A stretch of 59,498 nt of DNA from DATKZH01 sp964475955. Lineage in GTDB: Bacteria > Planctomycetota > Planctomycetia > Pirellulales > Thermoguttaceae. The translations under genes and the position numbers were made by a program. Shown here one piece after another: positions 1-8,084 of this stretch; the first letter of the stretch is position 1, and every line of letters begins with the position of its first letter. The DNA is taken from positions 1 to 59,498 of the forward strand of contig CAYYZY010000024.1 in NCBI GenBank assembly GCA_964475955.1, read 5' to 3'. The notes below the pieces were generated by a model that worked only from the letters and a program-made list of their open reading frames with translations, made no database searches and had not been told where the DNA came from.

Positions 1-136
1 CAGGCCGGATTGTCCGGCTGATCTGCATCAGCTTACCTTGGCGCACTCATGGATCGGCCTCCCTGCCGAGCGGGGGAACTGGTGGTTGTACGAATCCCAC
101 AAGCTACCCCAAACCGGCCTGGAGGCCGATATCAAT

Positions 137-331
137 TTACCACAAACACACCCCCCAAAAGTGCAAAACTCGAACTGAGCGAAGATCTTCGTAAAGCTTC
201 TCGCCTGCCTGCCGGATCTTCTCGATGTCTTCTTCGAACCTATCGACGCCCAACAGCCGGTAGTGGTCTGGAGGTTGTTCATCGCGCGGAATCCCGAGCC
301 ACTCGCTGTAGAGATCGAACGAGCCTGCCAT
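137..331 (-). pseudogene. Truncated planctomycete N-terminal module (DHYRLLG-type)
   Basis: The predicted 64-residue product begins MAGSFDLYSEWLGIPRDEQP and continues PDHYRLLGVDRFEEDIEKI. This closely resembles the conserved N-terminal stretch (FDPYxKWLGIPPEEQPPxHYRLLG) that opens many large planctomycete kinases and multidomain proteins. The reading frame loses the pattern after about residue 52 and stops at residue 64, so the rest of the protein is missing. The start is the ATG at 331, which has a purine-rich GGGGAAA 9 bases upstream. It may be a gene remnant or a very short stand-alone module; remnant is favoured because the intact module is normally followed by hundreds of residues. No function can be given. 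Confidence 0.45.
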
Positions 332-439
332 CGCCACGTTTCCCCAGGACTGACTGCACGTGTTCACCGTGCTCGTCGCAAAACCACGAATCGCAACGAC
401 CCACTCCCGGATTGTCCGGAGCCGTTCGGGCTTCGTCAA

Positions 440-750
440 TCGGTGTAATCCAGACGGAAGGCCAAACCCGGCCGCGAACGTACGGGTTCTCGCTGGTTGT
501 CAATCTGTTCGGTCATCCCCGCCCCTCGATACTGCCCCAGCCGCTCCCGCCACTCCGCCCTCCTCGCCGCCCCCCCCGTCGATGTCCGGCGCTCTGCCGC
601 AGCCTCCTTGAGCCGGCCCCGTCGCGGTACACTGAGGGCATCGGGACGGCCGTGGGTGACTTGCAATCGCCGCGGCCAAGCGGACCTGGGGGCGCGTTGC
701 GTTTCTGCCTCTTCTGCGACGCGCCGCCGGGTTCGGCCCGTTACAGAAAG
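440..750. other. Intergenic, no gene seen
   Basis: I see no reading frame with protein-family resemblance here. The long open frames across it are GC-rich shadows. The only structure is the hairpin repeat starting at 751. Confidence 0.5.
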
Positions 751-850
751 GCCGGGGTGCCATGCTCACGCTTGCGTGAGCATGCAGCGATCAACCTGCG
801 CATGGCCACGACAAGCGGGGCCATGGCACCCGGCACGATGGAATCGTGCC
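751..850. repeat. Nested palindromic intergenic repeat with three stems
   Basis: Three inverted repeats are packed in 100 bases. Outer arms are at 751-764 (GCCGGGGTGCCATG) and 822-834 (CATGGCACCCGGC). An inner near-perfect palindrome lies at 761-784, with 11-bp arms CATGCTCACGC/GCGTGAGCATG around TT. A further 8-bp hairpin GGCACGAT-GGA-ATCGTGCC is at 832-850. The element ends about 25 bases from the stop codon of the oxidoreductase gene. The architecture is that of a REP/MITE-like mobile repeat rather than a simple terminator, and it has no T-tract. Confidence 0.6.
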
Positions 851-876
851 CCACGTGCTCTCGCCTCATCGGAACG

Positions 877-2052
877 CTACAGCGCCACCGGCTGCGCGCC
901 GTTCTTCGAGCTTTCGACGGCCGCCTCGACGAACTTCATGTGCTTGACGCCGTCGTGGACGTTGGCGTACCGGGTGCCGTCGCACTCAAACGGCTTGCCG
1001 TCGTTGTAAAGGCGCACGTCCTTCTCGAACTCGCGGTGGAGCCGGGCGAAGGCGTCGTGGAAGGCCTCGACGTGGCCCGCCGGAACCGTGGGCTCGTCGT
1101 GAACCCACTGCGGCACCTTGCCGAGCAGGTCGTCTTCTTCGGGCACCGCGCCCCGCGAGTAGACGCGCTCGACGCCGGGGCCCGTGCGCAGGACGACCTT
1201 CTCCGCGTCTTCCTGGCGCCACAGCAGGCTGCCCTTCTCGCAGTTCACTTCGAGGCCCAGGTTGTTGAGGTGCCCGATCCCGATCTGGGTCGCCCGCACC
1301 ATGGCGCGCCCGCCGTTGGAAAGCTCGCAGTAGGTGGTGAAGTGGTCGTCGAGCTGGCGGCCTTCGAGGAAGGTCTCGATGATGCCGCGCAAGCTGGTCA
1401 CTTCCAGCCCGGTGACGAAGCGGAGCTGCATGTAGGCGTGGGTGCCGATGTCGCCGCCGCAGCAGCTCGCCCCGGCCTTGGAGGGGTCGGTCCGCCACTC
1501 GGCCTGCATCACGCCCTGGAGCTCGGCCCGCTCGGCCAGCCAGCCCTGGAGGTAGTAGGCGTCGGCCCAGCGCACGGCGCCGAGCTTGCCGCTGGTGACG
1601 ATCCACCGGGCGAACCAGCTCGACCAGTGGCCGAGGTAGGTGTGGGCGATGCCGAAAGGAACGCCCTTCGCCTGGACGGCCGCGGCGAGTTCCTCGGCCT
1701 GGGCGGCGGTCACCGTAAGCGGCTTCTCGCAGAAGACGGGGATGCCGGCCTGTACGAGCTTCATGGCCGGGTCGAAGTGGACGAAGTTCGGCGTGCAGAT
1801 CAGGGCGTAGTCGATTCGCTCGCCGACGGGCAGCTTGGCCTGCTCGTCGATCATCGCGTCGTAGTTGGGGTAGCCCTTGAGCGGGTACGGCCAGGCCTCG
1901 GCCTCTTTCATCGCGACGTCGGGATCGGGGTGCAGCGCCCCGCAGACGACCCGCCGGGTGCCGTCGAAGTGGATCGCCTTCTGGTGCGGGTTGACGATAA
2001 AGGCCCCGCCCCCGCCGCCAATCAGGCCGACTTGAAGCACTCGATTAGACAT
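877..2052 (-). CDS. Gfo/Idh/MocA family oxidoreductase
   Basis: This 391-residue protein is a typical NAD(P)-dependent dehydrogenase of the Gfo/Idh/MocA family, probably acting on a sugar or cyclitol in the cytoplasm. The N-terminal Rossmann fold has a glycine-rich loop (VGLIGGGGGAF, residues 8-18), with the family motif EKPLTV near residue 108. The C-terminal half is the alpha/beta substrate-binding domain, including GGGD-type GGDIGTHAYMQLRFV near residue 200. Length is normal for the family. It stands alone: the palindromic repeat lies downstream and a 280-base gap upstream. The substrate cannot be read from the sequence. There is no export signal, although some planctomycete relatives are Tat-exported. 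Confidence 0.9.
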   Translation of the reverse strand: MSNRVLQVGLIGGGGGAFIVNPHQKAIHFDGTRRVVCGALHPDPDVAMKEAEAWPYPLKGYPNYDAMIDEQAKLPVGERIDYALICTPNFVHFDPAMKLVQAGIPVFCEKPLTVTAAQAEELAAAVQAKGVPFGIAHTYLGHWSSWFARWIVTSGKLGAVRWADAYYLQGWLAERAELQGVMQAEWRTDPSKAGASCCGGDIGTHAYMQLRFVTGLEVTSLRGIIETFLEGRQLDDHFTTYCELSNGGRAMVRATQIGIGHLNNLGLEVNCEKGSLLWRQEDAEKVVLRTGPGVERVYSRGAVPEEDDLLGKVPQWVHDEPTVPAGHVEAFHDAFARLHREFEKDVRLYNDGKPFECDGTRYANVHDGVKHMKFVEAAVESSKNGAQPVAL

Positions 2053-2336
2053 TGCGGCTCCCTCTGTGATTTGGGTTCAGGTCTCCGTCGCCCCGGCCGT
2101 GCCCTCCGGCACGCCCACCGAACCGATAAGGTAGCAACCCGCCGGGGCACTGCCAAGCCCCCGGCGAGCGGCGCGGAGGGCCCCCGTGCACACCGTTGAG
2201 AGAGCCCCGCGGCGGCTCAGGGCCGCAGCAAGCCAAGACGGGAACCGGGCCGAAGCGCGCCGTGCGAACGCGAGGAGGCGGCGGCATGCGGCGGAGGGCG
2301 GCTTCTACAGATCGTGTGATCGGAACCGGCGGTGGT

Positions 2337-2975
2337 TCAGGCCGAGGGGTCTTCGGCCTTGGGCTCGGGGATCTCCAGCTTGGGGCCTTCGAGGACCGGC
2401 TCGTCGGACTCGGCTTCTTCGGCGGGCGCCTTCTCCCCCGGCTTGTCCGCCTCGGGCTGATCGGCCCGGGCCTCTTTCGGCGGGCCGGTCTCCGTTTTGG
2501 CCTCTTCCTCCTCGCCCTCTTTCGCTTCGCCTTCTTCGCCCTGCTCATCCTCCGGGGACGACCGGAGGACGAAATTGCAGATGTTGGGTTTCGATCCCGG
2601 CCTGACTTCGCGGATCAGCTCGGAGCGGTAGTTGTATTCCTCCGGTACCCGCTCCGGAACCTGGGTCTCTTTGCCCGATTCGTCGACGGAAGTGGTCGGC
2701 GTCGTAATCCGCACGACGTGGCTGCCGACGACGGCCCCGGGCTTGTCTTTGGTGTACTTCAGCACGTAGTTGCCCTGGCCGTCGGTCGTGCCGTAGGACG
2801 GGTTACCCTGCATGGGATTGAACTCGACCTGCGCGCCTTCGAGCGGTTCGCCGTCGAGGGTGACCTTTCCGGTCACGGGCGCGAGTTCCGGGCCCCGACC
2901 GAAGCATCCGGCGATGCAGGGGAGGAGCAGGACCGACGCACACACGAGCCGGATCCATGGAGCGCGGGTGAACAT
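2337..2975 (-). CDS. Lipoprotein with carboxypeptidase-regulatory-like domain, acidic tail
   Basis: The 212-residue product begins with a hydrophobic signal and a lipobox-like LPCIAGC, so it is probably a lipoprotein. Residues ~30-125 form a beta-sandwich typical of planctomycete carboxypeptidase-regulatory-like proteins (PVTGKVTLDGEPLEGAQVEF, then GTTDGQGNYVLKYTKDKPGA). The last ~75 residues are a low-complexity tail rich in Glu, Lys, Pro and Ala. It follows the DUF1559 gene on the same strand and is a paralogue of the lipoprotein at 4095-4511, which lacks the tail. These lipoproteins usually sit beside DUF1559 genes; their function is unknown. The ribosome-binding site is weak. Confidence 0.85.
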   Translation of the reverse strand: MFTRAPWIRLVCASVLLLPCIAGCFGRGPELAPVTGKVTLDGEPLEGAQVEFNPMQGNPSYGTTDGQGNYVLKYTKDKPGAVVGSHVVRITTPTTSVDESGKETQVPERVPEEYNYRSELIREVRPGSKPNICNFVLRSSPEDEQGEEGEAKEGEEEEAKTETGPPKEARADQPEADKPGEKAPAEEAESDEPVLEGPKLEIPEPKAEDPSA

Positions 2976-3052
2976 GGTGCAACAATCCCTGTGCTGGCGT
3001 TGACGTGATGCGATCCGGCGGCCGGACGAGGCGGTTTCGCCGGGCGCGCCGG

Positions 3053-4051
3053 TTAGAAGTCGTCGGGGATCACCTCCCCGTCGTCGCGGATGCCGAGCTT
3101 CTGGTACGTCCCCAGGCTGGCGGCGAACCCGCCGACGCCCACGGGGACGTTGAAGTTGACCACTCCGGCGTTGTTGAAGCGGATGTTCTCGTTGATGAAG
3201 CGAACGGAGCCGTCGCAGAAGGCGAAGTTCGCCCCGCCGGGATGGGGGCTGCTGAAGCCTTCACAGCACCGGTCGTTGCCGACGTTGCGGGGGTCGTTCA
3301 TTTTGATGCTCACCCGGCCCAGCACGTAATCGGCTCCCCGGGGCCCGCTGCCGCGCGCGTCGCGAACGCCGGCCCAGATGCCGGCGGCGCAGTAGAAGTC
3401 GCGTTCACCGAGGGCGAAGGTATTGCTCGTGCCGTCGCGGATATTGGAGAAGCTGACGGCGCTGTTGGGGAACAGGACGCCGTTGGCCGGCAAGTCGCCG
3501 AGGTCCCAGAATCCGTTGACGCCCATGAAGTTCGAGGTGCCGCCGAAGAAGTCGGTGCCGACGGGCGCCTCGCCGTCGAGGTCGCGGATCTGCTCGGTGT
3601 TTTTCAGGGTGACGGGGGTTCGATCGGAGGGGCAGCGGAACATGGCCAGCGGGTCCTGGATGAGCCGCCGGAGGCGCTGGTCGTTGAGCACGTCGACGAA
3701 GCGGCGATCCGTGGGCGACAGTTCCCGGTACAGCGGCCCCTTCTCCAGGTAGGGAAGAAGAAAGACCCCCCAGCCCCACTGCTGGCGCTGCGGCACGCCG
3801 TCGTCGATGCAGCCCGGCGGGAAGACCCCCATCGCGTTCTCGTAGTTGTGCATGGCCAGGGCGAGCTGCTTCATCCGGCTGCTGCACTGCATTCGCCGGG
3901 CCGCTTCCCGGGCCGCCTGCACCGCCGGCAACAACAGCGCGATCAGGATCCCGATAATGGCGATCACCACCAGGAGCTCGACCAGGGTGAACGCCGACCT
4001 CGACCCGGCGCCGGCCGATCGCGACGTGGCTGTCTGGGGAAGCACCAACAC
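3053..4051 (-). CDS. DUF1559 domain prepilin-like protein (copy 1)
   Basis: This is a planctomycete DUF1559 protein of about 332 residues. The N-terminus has a type IV prepilin-like cleavage/methylation signal (FTLVELLVVIAIIGILIALL) followed by LPAVQAAREAARRMQC. The C-terminus carries the usual H-X9-DG signature region (HPGGANFAFCDGSVRFI). I chose GTG at 4051 because GGAGG lies 4-5 bases upstream; TTG at 4048 is an alternative with better spacing. The open frame extends further upstream, but those residues look non-native. It forms a tandem pair with the paralogue at 4695-5678, each followed by a small lipoprotein. It is probably a surface or pseudopilin-like protein; its exact role is unknown. 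Confidence 0.9.
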   Translation of the reverse strand: MLVLPQTATSRSAGAGSRSAFTLVELLVVIAIIGILIALLLPAVQAAREAARRMQCSSRMKQLALAMHNYENAMGVFPPGCIDDGVPQRQQWGWGVFLLPYLEKGPLYRELSPTDRRFVDVLNDQRLRRLIQDPLAMFRCPSDRTPVTLKNTEQIRDLDGEAPVGTDFFGGTSNFMGVNGFWDLGDLPANGVLFPNSAVSFSNIRDGTSNTFALGERDFYCAAGIWAGVRDARGSGPRGADYVLGRVSIKMNDPRNVGNDRCCEGFSSPHPGGANFAFCDGSVRFINENIRFNNAGVVNFNVPVGVGGFAASLGTYQKLGIRDDGEVIPDDF

Positions 4052-4094
4052 CTGTCCTCCTCGCTCGACGCCTGAACCCCCGACGCGTGGGGTT

Positions 4095-4511
4095 CTAGGG
4101 ATTCTCCAGCTCGAAATCGAATTCGTTCCTGCCAGGTTTGACTTCCGCGGTGAGCTTCGTGTTTGCATTGTACTTGGGCGGCACCTGCTGGGGCACCCGG
4201 ACGCTGTTGCCCTGGGGGTCCGTGCCCGTCGTCGGCGTCATGATCCGCACGGTGTGCTCGCCCAGCATGGCGCCTCGTTTGTCGCGGGTGTACATCAGGT
4301 TGTAGCGGCCTTTGTCGTCGGTCATCCCGTAGGAGGGCGACCCGTCGTCCGGCTGGAACTCGACGTCGGCGCCCGGCAGCGGGTCGCCGTTGAGCGTGAC
4401 CTTGCCCGTCACGACTGCCCGTTCCGGGCCGTCGCTACCACAGCCGGTCACCGACAGGGCGACGATGAGCGACACACATGCAACTGCACCAAGCCGAAGG
4501 GGACTGAACAT
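4095..4511 (-). CDS. Lipoprotein with carboxypeptidase-regulatory-like domain
   Basis: The product is about 138 residues with a signal peptide ending in a lipobox-like LSVTGC, followed by a short spacer (GSDGPERA) and a domain beginning VVTGKVTLNGDPLPGADVEF. It is clearly paralogous to the product of 2337-2975 (shared YGMTDDKGRYNL and HTVRIMTPTT segments) but lacks the long acidic tail. The ATG at 4511 is preferred because it starts the signal peptide and has AAGGA about 10 bases upstream; ATG at 4529 is possible. It lies between the two DUF1559 genes in the same direction. No enzymatic motif is visible. Confidence 0.85.
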   Translation of the reverse strand: MFSPLRLGAVACVSLIVALSVTGCGSDGPERAVVTGKVTLNGDPLPGADVEFQPDDGSPSYGMTDDKGRYNLMYTRDKRGAMLGEHTVRIMTPTTGTDPQGNSVRVPQQVPPKYNANTKLTAEVKPGRNEFDFELENP

Positions 4512-4694
4512 TGCATGAGAATCCTTCATCTGGAGTGGACTGCTGACGGCGTCAACTCGCACACCTGCCTCGCAGCAACGGGGTCCCACTTGCCGGCGCG
4601 ACCCAACAGCTCCCCCAACGCATCAACGAAGTCGAAACGAAACGTCTCTCGCCGCGACCCGGACGAACCGCCGAGGGCTCGTCCCCGCGCAACA

Positions 4695-5678
4695 CTAAAA
4701 GCCCTCAACGGGCTGCTCGTCGTCCACGATTCCGAGCCTTTGGTACGTGCCCAGGTCCTCGGAGATCGTCCGCATTCTCACGGGCGTCGTGAAATCGACG
4801 ACGCCCGCGTTATGGAACTGGATGTTCTCGCTCACGAACCGCACGGCCCCGTCGCACATGACGAAATGGGCTCCGCCGGGGTGCGGGCTGCTGAACGCCT
4901 GGCAGCAACTGGGGTTGCCCATGTTCTTCACGGCGTTCATCTTGTAGCTCACGCGGCCCAGCACGTAGTCGGCCCCGCGGGGCCCGCTGTTTCGGGCGTC
5001 GCGCACGCCGGCCCAGAGGCCGGCGGCGCAGTAGAAGTCGCGCTCGCCGACGGCGAACGTGTTGCTCGTTCCGTCGGGGACGTCGCGGAAGCTGACCTCG
5101 CTGTTGGCGCTGAAGACCCCGTTGGCCGGGAGCGTGCCGATCGCCCAGAAGCCGCTCACGCCGATGTAGTTCGACGTCGCCCCGTAGAAGCTCGGGCCCA
5201 CGGCCGCCACGCCGTCGAGGTCGCGCGGCTGGTCGGTATCTTTCAGGAGCTGGGGCGTCCGGTCGGAGGGGCAGCGGAACACCGTCAACGGGTGCTGGCA
5301 GAGCGACCTGGCCGCCGGATCGCCCAGAAGCTCCACGAAGCGCCGCTCGTTGGGCGCGAGGTGCTCGTAGAGCGGCCCCTGCTCCAAAAACGGCAGCAGG
5401 AACACGGCCCAGCCCCACTCCTGGCTCTGCGACACCCCGTAGTCCAGGTTTCCGGGCGGAAACGAGTTGTACGAGTTGTCGTAGTTGTGAAGCGCCAGCC
5501 CGATCTGCTTGAGATTGTTAGTGCACTGCATGCGCCGGGCGGCTTCGCGCGCGGCCTGGACCGCCGGCAGCAGCAGGGCCACCAGGATCCCGATGATGGC
5601 GATCACCACCAACAGCTCGACCAGCGTGAACGCGGCCCGCTTGCGGGCTGCTTGCCGATGGCTCGCTAGGCGAAACAC
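4695..5678 (-). CDS. DUF1559 domain prepilin-like protein (copy 2)
   Basis: The product is about 327 residues and parallels the copy at 3053-4051 over its whole length: prepilin signal FTLVELLVVIAIIGILVALL, LPAVQAAREAARR, and a C-terminal HPGGAHFVMCDGAVRFV. The start is GTG at 5678, with a strong AGGGAGG 9 bases upstream; an open frame further upstream is rejected because it has no signal. It is the promoter-proximal gene of a four-gene run (DUF1559, lipoprotein, DUF1559, lipoprotein) that looks like a duplicated gene pair. Localisation is probably the cell envelope; the function of DUF1559 proteins is not known. Confidence 0.9.
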   Translation of the reverse strand: MFRLASHRQAARKRAAFTLVELLVVIAIIGILVALLLPAVQAAREAARRMQCTNNLKQIGLALHNYDNSYNSFPPGNLDYGVSQSQEWGWAVFLLPFLEQGPLYEHLAPNERRFVELLGDPAARSLCQHPLTVFRCPSDRTPQLLKDTDQPRDLDGVAAVGPSFYGATSNYIGVSGFWAIGTLPANGVFSANSEVSFRDVPDGTSNTFAVGERDFYCAAGLWAGVRDARNSGPRGADYVLGRVSYKMNAVKNMGNPSCCQAFSSPHPGGAHFVMCDGAVRFVSENIQFHNAGVVDFTTPVRMRTISEDLGTYQRLGIVDDEQPVEGF

Positions 5679-6104
5679 TTGTGGGCACCTCCCTAGGGCG
5701 CCGGAAGTCCTTGGTCCCGATACGCCGGCGAACGACGCTTGCCGACCGGCGCCCGCGCGAAACGCTCGCCCGGGCGACGCAATCCAGCGCCGCCGGAAAC
5801 CCTCAGTGGGCCGGCCACGTCCCCCCTGAAGGGTAGCCCACCTCACCCTATCCGCATTCTAACTCCACCGCACAATTCTACAAGTTCTCGGCCCCATCTC
5901 CGATTGGCCGTCGACCGGCCTCGCTCGCGCAGTGCCGATTTCCGTCCCATTTCGGACCGCAGGGCCCGCCTTGCCCCACAAGAAGAGGGGGCAGGCGTCC
6001 CGCGGGTCGAGGCGGCGTGGGCGGCGTCGATCTCGGGATGGGCGGCAGCGGCCGACGCCTCCAAGCGGCGCAGCGTGGGCCGCGAAGAACCGGCGATTGA
6101 CCAG
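5679..6104. other. Intergenic, no gene seen
   Basis: No convincing gene is visible. The region should hold the promoter of the DUF1559 run, but I could not single out clear -35/-10 boxes. The repeat at 6105-6143 closes it. Confidence 0.4.
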
Positions 6105-6143
6105 CGGACAGGTCGTCTTCGGACAAAATAAGACCCGACCCCA
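6105..6143. repeat. Dispersed intergenic repeat (AAGACCCGACCCC family), copy 1
   Basis: The plus strand reads CAGGTCGTCTTCGGACAAAA then TAAGACCCGACCCC. The same sequence with a few substitutions occurs in reverse complement at 7879-7914, and its end alone at 7932-7953. Shared sequence therefore covers about 35 bases in two intergenic regions that flank the glycosidase-like gene. Confidence 0.6.
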
Positions 6144-6145
6144 TG

Positions 6146-6190
6146 TTCCGACCCGGCGCGACTCGAACCCACCGACCTGCCGTCGGGGCC
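6146..6190 (-). other. tRNA-like 3' half (probable decayed tRNA fragment)
   Basis: Read on the minus strand, this stretch contains GGCAGGTCGGTGGGTTCGAG followed by TCGCGCCGGGTCGG. That resembles the end of an anticodon arm, a variable loop AGGTC and a T-arm with the invariant GTTCGA. The T-stem pairs only 4 of 5 positions, and no matching D-arm or acceptor 5' half is present upstream, so it is not a functional tRNA. It sits directly beside the repeat at 6105-6143, so the two may belong to one mobile repeat. Confidence 0.3.
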
Positions 6191-7801
6191 TCAATTGAAA
6201 CCCTCAATCCGGTACAGGTGCACCGCCAGCGGCGCGAAGGTGTCGCGGAACGTGCCGGACGTGGAGCGGAGCGTGCGGTTTTCGTCGAGGACCGTGATCT
6301 CGCGGCCGGCTGGCAGCCCGGCGACGGAGAGCGTGGCCTCGGTCGCCACCTGGCGCTCGTCGTAATTGACGGCGAAGAGGTAGAGGGCGCCTTCGTGCTC
6401 TTTGGCCAGAAGGGCGAGCTTGGCGTCGCCTTCCGGCTTGATCTCCACCGACCGCTTGGGCGGGTCGCCGAGGATGGCCGGCGCGAGGCGCGTGATCTGG
6501 TCGTTGATCTCGCGCTGGGCGCGGCGGTTTTCCTCCGGCACGCCGAACTGGTCGTACGACGGCTTCCAAACGTGCGTGAAGTAGCCGATCGCCGTGGCCC
6601 CGCCGCAGATCGACATCCACACCTCCGCCCGAATGTGCTTCGGCGTGACCGGCTTCTGCCGCTCCAGCGGACCGGTCCACTGGCCCCCCTTGGAGGTCTC
6701 GATCCACGCGTAGACGGGCCGCCCGTCGGCCAACTCGGTGAGCAGCCGGGTGGCGTCGTACACGAGGTGAATCCACTCCGGCTTGTTCCAGCCGTAGATG
6801 GGGTAGATGTCGTAGCCGACCACGTCGGTCGCCTCGAGGTACGCCGGGTACAGGTCGCGGCGTTGGTCGTCGGACCATTTCTCGAAGTGCGGGTGGAAGT
6901 TGCCGGTGAGCGTCATGAAGACCGGGCGCGTGGGATCGGCGGCCTTGATCGCGCGGTACTCTTCGAGCGTCTCCGGCGGCCACGCCCGGGGCTCGTGGCG
7001 GGGCGGAGCGACCAGCACGTTCTCGCCCGAGGCGTCGTAGCCCGCGATCTCGCCGATCGACCCCCAGACGTTTTCGCCCGGGTAGGTCGAGTGCACCGTG
7101 AAGGTCAGCTCGCGGAACGTGGCCGGCTTGGGGAGCGGGAGCTTCTGCTCGCCTTTCTTCTTCTCCAGGGTCGCCCGAAGGATCTCCCGGCCGTCGCCGG
7201 CGAACGCGACTTCCTTGGCGACGGCCAGGCCGGGCGACACGGTGAGCCACACGGCCAGGCTTTCGACCGTGACCGGCTTCGGGAGGCGGATCGTGAGCGA
7301 GGCGTCTTCGAGGGGATCGAGGACCGACCAGGTGTGCGTCACGCCGTCGACCAGCTTCCAGAGCGGCGTGCTTTGATTGATCCTCAGTTGCGGGGCCGGG
7401 GCGACCTCGGCGTCGTTGACCTGGTGGGGCAGGTCGGGCTCGTCGCCGTGGATGTAGGCGAGCAGCTTGGCGTGGCCCTGGAGCTTTTCGTCCAGCGGCA
7501 TCACGCCGTAGAGCCCCGCCTCGGCGACCCGGTCCAGGTATTCGGCCACGTCCTTGGTGCCGCCGGAGCCGGGCCAGTAGCCGGCGGTGGTGTTCATGCC
7601 GCACGCCCGCGCGGCCGGGAAATTCTCCGGGTCCTGGAGCCAGGCCATGATGGGGAAGAACGGCCGGCCGTTGACGCGGAACGCGCGATGGGCGTCGATC
7701 TCGACCTTTTCGATCGGGGGCGGCTCCTCGGCGGCCGACGTGAGCGGCGCCGTCAGCCCGAGGAGCACGGCGGCGAAGCAGCAGGCGGCCAAGCGCGTCA
7801 T
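6191..7801 (-). CDS. Secreted glycoside-hydrolase-like (TIM-barrel) protein
   Basis: The product is about 536 residues with a clear signal peptide (MTRLAACCFAAVLLGLTAPL, TSA). The first part (RAFRVNGRPFFPIMAWLQDP) resembles the start of secreted beta-galactosidase or cellulase-like TIM barrels that describe a food-for-thought active-site barrel. Residues ~150-230 look like an inserted discoidin-like beta-sandwich (LWKLVDGVTHTWSVLDPLED). The barrel then resumes (EATDVVGYDIYPIYGWN; AEVWMSICGGATAIGYFTHV), and a small C-terminal beta domain follows. ATG at 7801 is chosen for AAAGGAG 8 bases upstream. The catalytic acids and the substrate cannot be assigned with confidence. Repeats flank it on both sides. 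Confidence 0.65.
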   Translation of the reverse strand: MTRLAACCFAAVLLGLTAPLTSAAEEPPPIEKVEIDAHRAFRVNGRPFFPIMAWLQDPENFPAARACGMNTTAGYWPGSGGTKDVAEYLDRVAEAGLYGVMPLDEKLQGHAKLLAYIHGDEPDLPHQVNDAEVAPAPQLRINQSTPLWKLVDGVTHTWSVLDPLEDASLTIRLPKPVTVESLAVWLTVSPGLAVAKEVAFAGDGREILRATLEKKKGEQKLPLPKPATFRELTFTVHSTYPGENVWGSIGEIAGYDASGENVLVAPPRHEPRAWPPETLEEYRAIKAADPTRPVFMTLTGNFHPHFEKWSDDQRRDLYPAYLEATDVVGYDIYPIYGWNKPEWIHLVYDATRLLTELADGRPVYAWIETSKGGQWTGPLERQKPVTPKHIRAEVWMSICGGATAIGYFTHVWKPSYDQFGVPEENRRAQREINDQITRLAPAILGDPPKRSVEIKPEGDAKLALLAKEHEGALYLFAVNYDERQVATEATLSVAGLPAGREITVLDENRTLRSTSGTFRDTFAPLAVHLYRIEGFN

Positions 7802-7878
7802 GTTGCGGCTCCTTTGCGAGGAGTTGAGGGCGGCCCCTAGCGTACGCCCGGACGAACAGAACTGCAAGGAAAGAAAAG

Positions 7879-7953
7879 GGGGTCGGGTCTCATTATTGTC
7901 CGAAGATGACCTGACACTTCCCATGCGCGTGCGACAAAATGAGACTCGACCCC
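7879..7953. repeat. Inverted pair of the GACCCGACCCC repeat, copies 2a and 2b
   Basis: Left arm 7879-7900 (GGGGTCGGGTCTCATTATTG, TC) and right arm 7933-7953 (GACAAAATGAGACTCGACCC, C) are near-complementary and separated by about 32 bases. The left copy continues to 7914 with the same CGAAGATGACCTG seen in reverse at 6108-6120. It lies just upstream of the glycosidase-like gene and so could form a long hairpin in its leader or serve as a mobile palindromic element. Confidence 0.6.
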
Positions 7954-8044
7954 ATTTTCGACGTGCACCCGATCTACCGTGGGGCGACGTGGCCGATGAT
8001 GGTGCGCTACTCCCACACAAACCCCACGCCTCTTCCCCTGAGGT

Positions 8045-8078
8045 GTCTTTTCGCGGAGCGAAAAGCGACGATCCCGAC
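8045..8078. repeat. 34-bp imperfect palindromic repeat (TTCGCGGAGCGAAAAG family), copy 1
   Basis: The sequence is GTCTTTTCGCGGAGCGAAAA then GCGACGATCCCGAC. The core CTTTTCGC-GGA-GCGAAAAG is a palindrome. A reverse-complement copy with one mismatch is at 11309-11342 and another copy at 12231-12264. This copy lies only 6 bases beyond the stop codon of the gene at 8085-9929, a position that could act in transcription termination or 3' RNA protection. Confidence 0.7.
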
Positions 8079-8084
8079 GGGCGG

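Noticed and set aside
49..2199. 716-residue plus-strand open frame
   Set aside because: It is antisense to the oxidoreductase and intergenic repeats, and its Arg/Pro/Val-rich composition is that of a GC-rich shadow.
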